Shown here: piece by piece, positions 7,260-11,241 of the stretch
Layout of the letters: each line of letters begins with the position of its first letter
Position numbering within the stretch: position 1 is the stretch's first letter
From: TH1177 sp042138015
GTDB lineage: Archaea > Thermoproteota > Nitrososphaeria > Nitrososphaerales > Nitrososphaeraceae
DNA length: 11,241 nt
NCBI GenBank assembly: GCA_042138015.1
Contig: JBHIVA010000059.1
Location: 1-11,241, forward strand
Reading direction: 5' to 3'
Translations under genes and position numbers: made by a program
Notes under the pieces: model-generated
The model's input: only the letters and a program-made list of their open reading frames with translations
Databases searched by the model: none
Told to the model about the DNA's origin: nothing

Positions 7260-8234
7260 ATGATTTCAATTAACTCATTATTGATTTTCAGCTCTGTTGT
7301 CTTTTTTAGTTTTATGTTGTTTTTGCAAACTGCTTTTGGTGGAAGTGACATGCTAGATTATGAATTTGTAAATACGTTTGGAGATAAAGGAAGTGGAGAG
7401 GGACAATTAAAAGCACCTCATAGTCTTGATATAGATAAAGACGGAAATGTATATGTAACTGATACAGGTAATAATAGAATTCAAAAATATGATTCTTCTG
7501 GTAATTTTATTTTGAATTGGGGTGAAGAAGGTTCTGGTGATGGACAATTCATGAAACTACATGATATAGCAGTTGATCCTACTGGTGAATATGTATATAC
7601 GTTAGAATTAAAAAATCATCGAGTACAAAAATTTACTCCTGATGGAACTTTTGTATTAAAATGGGGATTTGATGAAACAGGAGGAAAAGGAGCGGAAAGA
7701 ACTCCTCATCAGCTTTCGGTTGATAGCAATGGGTACGTTTACCTAACTGATAAAAATGGTCACCAAATACTTAAATTTGATTCAGATGGAAATTTCATAG
7801 AGGTTTTGGGCTCTATGGGAGATGAAGCAGGACAGTTCGTTAGACCTCACGGAATCACGTTTGATTCTATGGATAATATGTATATAACCGATATGAGAAA
7901 TTCTAGGATCCAGGTTCTTGATAAAGATTTTAATCTGTTGACGCAATGGGGATCATACGGAAATGGATCTGGCCAGTTTTCACTAACATTTCCAGGAATT
8001 GACTTGTATGAAAATGAAGATCTAGTTTTTGTTGTTGACAAGTTATCAACAAATGTGCAAGTCTTTGATAAAGATGGTCAATTCTTAACCAAGTTTGGAT
8101 CAAAAGGGTCTGCAGATGGTCAATTTAAAAGGCCAGAGGACATTGCAATAGATCCTGAAGGTAAAGTCTTTGTTTGCGATACAGGAAATTCAAGGATTCA
8201 GGTTTTTTCAAAGTCAAGTGACTTTACTACATAA
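7260..8234 (+). CDS. Exported NHL-repeat six-bladed beta-propeller protein
   Basis: From ATG 7260 the product has 324 residues; an in-frame TTG at 7251 would add three. A hydrophobic signal segment covers residues 4-24, with probable cleavage near TAFGG. Nearly all of the mature protein is six NHL repeats of about 45 residues, each with the pattern P-H-x-L/I-x-x-D...G-x-V-Y-V-T-D...N-R-I-Q-K/V-F followed by GNF...WG and a G-x-G-x-G-Q-F turn. The first mature strand (EFVNTFG) lacks the rest of its blade and would complete the last one, giving a closed six-bladed propeller. NHL propellers mainly bind proteins, glycans or nucleic acids, and a few are enzymes (peptidylglycine amidating lyase type); no catalytic signature is evident. 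A homologous gene with a long acidic N-terminal extension follows 533 bases downstream. Ligand unknown; extracellular location inferred from the signal. Confidence 0.9.
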   Translation: MISINSLLIFSSVVFFSFMLFLQTAFGGSDMLDYEFVNTFGDKGSGEGQLKAPHSLDIDKDGNVYVTDTGNNRIQKYDSSGNFILNWGEEGSGDGQFMKLHDIAVDPTGEYVYTLELKNHRVQKFTPDGTFVLKWGFDETGGKGAERTPHQLSVDSNGYVYLTDKNGHQILKFDSDGNFIEVLGSMGDEAGQFVRPHGITFDSMDNMYITDMRNSRIQVLDKDFNLLTQWGSYGNGSGQFSLTFPGIDLYENEDLVFVVDKLSTNVQVFDKDGQFLTKFGSKGSADGQFKRPEDIAIDPEGKVFVCDTGNSRIQVFSKSSDFTT

Positions 8235-8239
8235 GTCGT

Positions 8240-8269
8240 AATATAATGTCATATTCAATCTATTATATT
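8240..8269 (+). terminator. Stem-loop directly after the first NHL gene
   Basis: AATATAAT at 8240-8247 pairs perfectly with ATTATATT at 8262-8269 around a 14-base loop, starting six bases after the stop codon. The stem is AT-only, so it is weak; it may be a 3'-end structure rather than a classical terminator. Confidence 0.3.
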
Positions 8270-8395
8270 TATAAAAACATACCAAGTATGACAAATTTTC
8301 AAGACATTGATTTAAGTAAATTTATAATATAAACTAAAAAAAATCTACTTAAGATAAAAAGGTAGAAAAAATAAATATTTAACTATATTACTAGA

Positions 8396-8432
8396 ACTTG
8401 AAGAAAAGTCTTGCCTACTATAGGCATCAAGT
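8396..8432 (+). other. Bulged hairpin, possible structured RNA element
   Basis: TGCCTA (8412-8417) and TAGGCA (8421-8426) form a six-base-pair stem with a three-base loop. Immediately outside, ACTTGA (8396-8401) and TCAAGT (8427-8432) form a second six-base-pair stem, separated from the first by a one-sided 10-base bulge. The two stems stack coaxially and include most of the G and C of a very AT-rich region. It could be a 3' UTR structure, processing site or small RNA. Confidence 0.35.
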
Positions 8433-8767
8433 ATTAACAATTGAAAATAACCTATTAAGAATAAAGTGGGAATGTCTTTCTTTCTTATAATATAATTATA
8501 CAAATTAATCAAATTAGAACTAAATTTTAATAACATATATAATTTTACTCTAAAATTGTTAATATGATAAATATAGATTGTGATTAAAATAAATATATTA
8601 TTTCTTTTATGTTATAAATAAAGAGAATGTTCTAATAAGTTTATAATAATAAATTTAAAGATAATATACTTATAATAATTGTTGAATTTATTTGCAATAA
8701 TAAATCTATCACAAATTTTTTCAAAAATGATTAATAATTTCAAATGTAATACAAATCTGTAAATCAT

Positions 8768-10330
8768 TTGAAAATTTATCTGGGGAGCTTAATCACAATT
8801 TTGTTAGTATCTTTCGTAAATTATTCCATATCTTCAGCATATTCTGTCTATATCAATGAAGATGTAAACGATCCTCTTATGGAAAATAAAAAAGAATTTT
8901 CAAACAGCATTATACCTTTCTTCTCAGATAATTACAACTCAGACTCAACAGACAAAGATATAGTCAATCAAAAATCCGCATTTAGGGGAAATATAGATGA
9001 TGATAATTCTGAAAATTTTTTAGAGAAAATTCAAAATTTTTATAAAGAACAAGAAGATATCCAGAAAGAGATAGAACCAGATAGATTCCCAGAGAAAGAT
9101 GATTTCAGCAAAGATTCCTTTAATTTTGATTATGAAGAAAAATCTAGCATTTCAGATAAAGAAGATTTTCTAGATTCTCGAGATATTTCACCTAAAGTGT
9201 CTAATAATGATTACGATAGAAATGAGATGAAAGATAAAAAGTCAGATTATTATCCTTATGAAAGTAAAGACACTGTAAATGATAAAAGTGCCTATAACTT
9301 TGATTCTAATCTTGATAATGATGATTATAATTCTAATTATGATTCTCAGTATGATGACAGATCATTTTACTCGCCAGATTCGCTATCCTCACCTTCCAAA
9401 GCAAGTCAGGAACCTTCACTACAATCTCATTACGTTCAGGTATTTGACAAGTATGGAAATTTTATTACAAGCTGGGGTGAAAAGGGAGAAGAAGACGGTA
9501 AATTCTTACATCCTCATGGTATAGCGGTTGATTCTAGAGGTTATGTATATGTTACAGATGAACTTAAATCTCAGGTGCTTAAATTCGACTCGGATGGTAA
9601 TTTTATAAAGAGCTGGGGTGGAAACGGACCGGAACAATCTCAATTATCGAAAAAAATTGAGGATATTGATGTAGATGTACATGATGATGTTTATGTGGTA
9701 AATTATGGAAAACCCACGAATATAGCAAAATTCGACTCTGAAGGTAATTTTATTGGAAGTTTTGGGAGTAAAGGAGAAGGAATAGGTGAATTTAATCGAC
9801 CGTGGGGAATAAATGTAGATTCTGAAGGAAATATCTATGTGGCAGAGAAGTACAACTATCGAATCTCTAAATATACACCCGATGCAGAATTTGTGACGAT
9901 GTGGGGTAAAAATGGATCTGATGATGGAGACTTTTTGCATCTTCATGCGGTTACAACAGACAAAGATGGATATGTTTATGCTACAGATGAAGACAAGGGA
10001 AATATTCAAAAATTCACACCTTATGGAGAATTTGTTACTAAATGGGGTAATAAAGGAAAAGATCTTGGAGAATTTATAGAATTACATGGTATTGCTACTG
10101 ATTCTGAAAACAATGTTTATGTTGCAGATACAAAGAATTCTCGAATACAGAAATTCACATCCGATGGAGAATTTTTAACGAGTTGGGGAGAAAACGGTTT
10201 AGGTGATGGAAAATTTTTAATGATACATGATATAGATGTCGACTCTAATGATTACGTCTATGTAACGGATAAACGCGACGCACACCCAGATAAGAGTAAT
10301 GCATCAAAATATCTGGAAGAGGACGATTAA
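8768..10330 (+). CDS. Exported acidic NHL-repeat beta-propeller protein
   Basis: The 520-residue product starts at TTG; the frame is closed by a TAA at 8747-8749 and no ATG precedes the signal segment, so TTG 8768 is the only reasonable start. Residues 5-25 are a hydrophobic signal peptide ending near SSAYS. Residues about 30-218 are disordered and highly charged, rich in D, N, S, K and Y with tyrosine-aspartate clusters (for example 183-197), typical of a calcium-binding or cell-wall-type linker. From 222 on there are NHL repeats: an orphan first strand (YVQVFDKYGNFITSWG), five full blades starting near 244, 292, 340, 387 and 434, and a last half-blade at 481-502. The orphan strand can complete the final half-blade, closing a six-bladed ring. 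A charged tail (SKYLEEDD) ends the protein. It is a paralogue of the preceding NHL gene. Function unknown; surface binding role is inference. Confidence 0.88.
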   Translation: MKIYLGSLITILLVSFVNYSISSAYSVYINEDVNDPLMENKKEFSNSIIPFFSDNYNSDSTDKDIVNQKSAFRGNIDDDNSENFLEKIQNFYKEQEDIQKEIEPDRFPEKDDFSKDSFNFDYEEKSSISDKEDFLDSRDISPKVSNNDYDRNEMKDKKSDYYPYESKDTVNDKSAYNFDSNLDNDDYNSNYDSQYDDRSFYSPDSLSSPSKASQEPSLQSHYVQVFDKYGNFITSWGEKGEEDGKFLHPHGIAVDSRGYVYVTDELKSQVLKFDSDGNFIKSWGGNGPEQSQLSKKIEDIDVDVHDDVYVVNYGKPTNIAKFDSEGNFIGSFGSKGEGIGEFNRPWGINVDSEGNIYVAEKYNYRISKYTPDAEFVTMWGKNGSDDGDFLHLHAVTTDKDGYVYATDEDKGNIQKFTPYGEFVTKWGNKGKDLGEFIELHGIATDSENNVYVADTKNSRIQKFTSDGEFLTSWGENGLGDGKFLMIHDIDVDSNDYVYVTDKRDAHPDKSNASKYLEEDD

Positions 10331-10336
10331 TTACAA

Positions 10337-10385
10337 AATTCTTAATAATTTTCATAAATATGAATATTAATATACATTAAGAATT
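10337..10385 (+). terminator. Nested stem-loop directly after the second NHL gene
   Basis: AATTCTTAAT (10337-10346) and ATTAAGAATT (10376-10385) form a perfect 10-base-pair stem. Inside the loop, TTCAT (10351-10355) and ATGAA (10360-10364) form a second small hairpin. The structure starts six bases after the stop codon and resembles the placement of the stem-loop after the first NHL gene. It is a candidate 3'-end or mRNA-stabilising structure. Confidence 0.4.
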
Positions 10386-10561
10386 GGATTCTCGAAAATA
10401 CTTTTATACTTTATTGTTTTTAATGTTATTCGAGTTCTAGAATCTGTTTTATTTGCTATAGGAGCTTTATTAAGTATAGTTAGATATGTTTAATTGTTTA
10501 TGATTGCAAAAATTAGAATTAAAACTAGACTAATTTAATCTACAAGAAATATTAAATTGAG

Positions 10562-10569
10562 ATATATAA
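10562..10569 (+). promoter_or_regulatory. TATA-like box upstream of trpE
   Basis: ATATATAA is a good archaeal TATA box. Transcription would start near 10592, giving a leader of about 40 bases before the trpE ATG. That leader would contain the short open frame at 10597 and the small hairpin at 10614-10628, which could matter for control of tryptophan synthesis. Confidence 0.4.
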
Positions 10570-10633
10570 GTTGAAATAATAGAGAAATATTTTAAAATGG
10601 GATTAATCAATCTTTTGTTGTTAACAAAGAGTA

Positions 10634-11241
10634 ATGGTTCCTTTTTCCCTTAAAAATTTAGAAAAAATTGAAAATTTTAATATAGAGATTATAAATTCAA
10701 AGGAAAATCAGTTTGAAATTTTTTCAAATATATACAAGAATTATGATTCTTGTTTTATTTTTGAATCTCTTACTGGACCAAAGGAACTTGCAGAAACATC
10801 ATTGATAGGTTTTGATCCTTTGATATTAATAAGATGTGATACAAAATATTTTAAAGTCATAGACAGTAAAAATAAAACGATAATCATAAATGATAAAGTG
10901 ACTGAACCATTGCATCAACTACGTTTGATATTTAACAAATTGGTTGATTCGAAAAAAAACATTGCACCAATAACTTATAGATATATGGGAGGTGCAGTAG
11001 GTTATGTCAGCTATGACGCTATACGTTATTGGGAAAAACTCCCAAAACCAAAAAAAAAGATTTTAAATTTTCCTCTGATAGAACTTGGATTATTTACAGA
11101 TGGTATTTTATATGACCATATAAAGAAAAATGCATATTATTTTTACACTAATGACAAACAACATTCCAGATTTGATGAAATAGATAAAATAATTAATGAA
11201 AAAAACCCTGGTAAAACTAAAAAAAGTATAGAATTTAATCA
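10634..11241 (+). CDS. trpE: Anthranilate synthase component I, N-terminal part
   Basis: From ATG 10634 the frame stays open to the window edge, giving 202 codons of a family usually 430-520 residues long. The fragment matches the N-terminal domain of chorismate-using synthases: FIFESLTGP at 41-49, where the E-S pair corresponds to the tryptophan-binding LLES motif of bacterial TrpE, then SLIGFDP at 56-62, and YRYMGGAVGYVSYD at 115-128 followed by WEKLP. With its glutaminase partner TrpG the enzyme converts chorismate and glutamine to anthranilate, the first step of tryptophan synthesis in the cytoplasm. The E-S pair suggests feedback inhibition by tryptophan is kept. The chorismate-binding catalytic domain lies beyond the window. 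PabB (aminodeoxychorismate synthase) is the main alternative and cannot be excluded without the C-terminal half or the next genes. Confidence 0.88.
   Translation, partial: MVPFSLKNLEKIENFNIEIINSKENQFEIFSNIYKNYDSCFIFESLTGPKELAETSLIGFDPLILIRCDTKYFKVIDSKNKTIIINDKVTEPLHQLRLIFNKLVDSKKNIAPITYRYMGGAVGYVSYDAIRYWEKLPKPKKKILNFPLIELGLFTDGILYDHIKKNAYYFYTNDKQHSRFDEIDKIINEKNPGKTKKSIEFN

Larger units (their letters stand above)
8235..8767. other. 533-base AT-rich intergenic region between the two NHL genes
   Basis: No gene is supported. The region holds a stem-loop just after the upstream stop, a more GC-containing bulged hairpin at 8396-8432, and several TATA-like stretches (around 8609-8622, 8638-8650 and 8667-8675), none at the usual 27-base distance from the downstream TTG start. 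The second NHL gene may therefore have a long leader. Confidence 0.5.
10331..10633. other. 303-base intergenic region before trpE
   Basis: Besides the nested stem-loop at its left end, this stretch holds a TATA-like box (10562-10569), an 18-codon open frame starting at ATG 10597 that overlaps the trpE start, an eight-base palindrome GATTAATC at 10601-10608, and a small hairpin TTTGTT-GTT-AACAAA at 10614-10628. No RNA gene was recognised. Confidence 0.5.

Noticed and set aside
8345..8536. 63-codon minus-strand frame in the gap between the NHL genes
   Set aside because: Composition is mostly L, I, Y, F, S and K as expected from random AT-rich DNA, and it spans the bulged hairpin; no promoter evidence.
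9644..10009. 121-codon minus-strand frame inside the second NHL gene
   Set aside because: It is antisense to the repeated NHL coding sequence, whose regular codon pattern keeps the opposite frame open; the product shows no family features.

Overview
This window looks like chromosomal DNA of an ammonia-oxidising archaeon of the Nitrososphaerota (Thaumarchaeota), possibly Nitrosocosmicus-like. The grounds are very AT-rich DNA, TATA-like boxes about 27 bases upstream of start codons with no Shine-Dalgarno sequence (leaderless transcripts), several TTG starts, secreted proteins whose signal peptides end in a Y-A-Q motif, large NHL-repeat proteins, and archaeal housekeeping genes (MOFRL glycerate kinase, biotin ligase, anthranilate synthase). 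The taxonomic call is inference; no marker gene is present. About 27 % of the window lies between genes.

Layout. Positions 1-307 hold the 3' end of a glycerate 2-kinase on the plus strand. It converges on a minus-strand biotin protein ligase gene (448-1362). After a 940-base AT-rich gap, everything else is on the plus strand: a small secreted protein (2303-2689); an 848-residue secreted protein combining a purple-acid-phosphatase-type domain, a LamG domain and a C-terminal beta-rich domain (2971-5517); a broken gene for a Het-C/VWA7-like zinc-dependent phospholipase-C-fold protein (6097-6996, two in-frame stops); two exported NHL-repeat beta-propeller proteins (7260-8234 and 8768-10330); and the 5' part of trpE (10634 to the window end).

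The middle 8 kb is an accessory block of exported, surface-type proteins between housekeeping genes. Each gene seems to have its own promoter, with gaps of 260-580 bases, so this is not a tight operon. The shared theme is export plus binding or hydrolysis of extracellular phosphoesters or glycans; joint function is inference from position only.

The most notable signals are: a perfect 62-base direct repeat flanking the LamG domain, whose 699-base period is a multiple of three, so recombination would remove the domain in frame; the intact reading frame of the broken Het-C-like gene; a 48-base stretch of that broken gene that recurs (43/48 identical) 4.5 kb upstream in apparently empty DNA; and stem-loops directly after both NHL genes plus a bulged hairpin between them. 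No CRISPR array, rRNA, tRNA, insertion sequence or defence system was seen.
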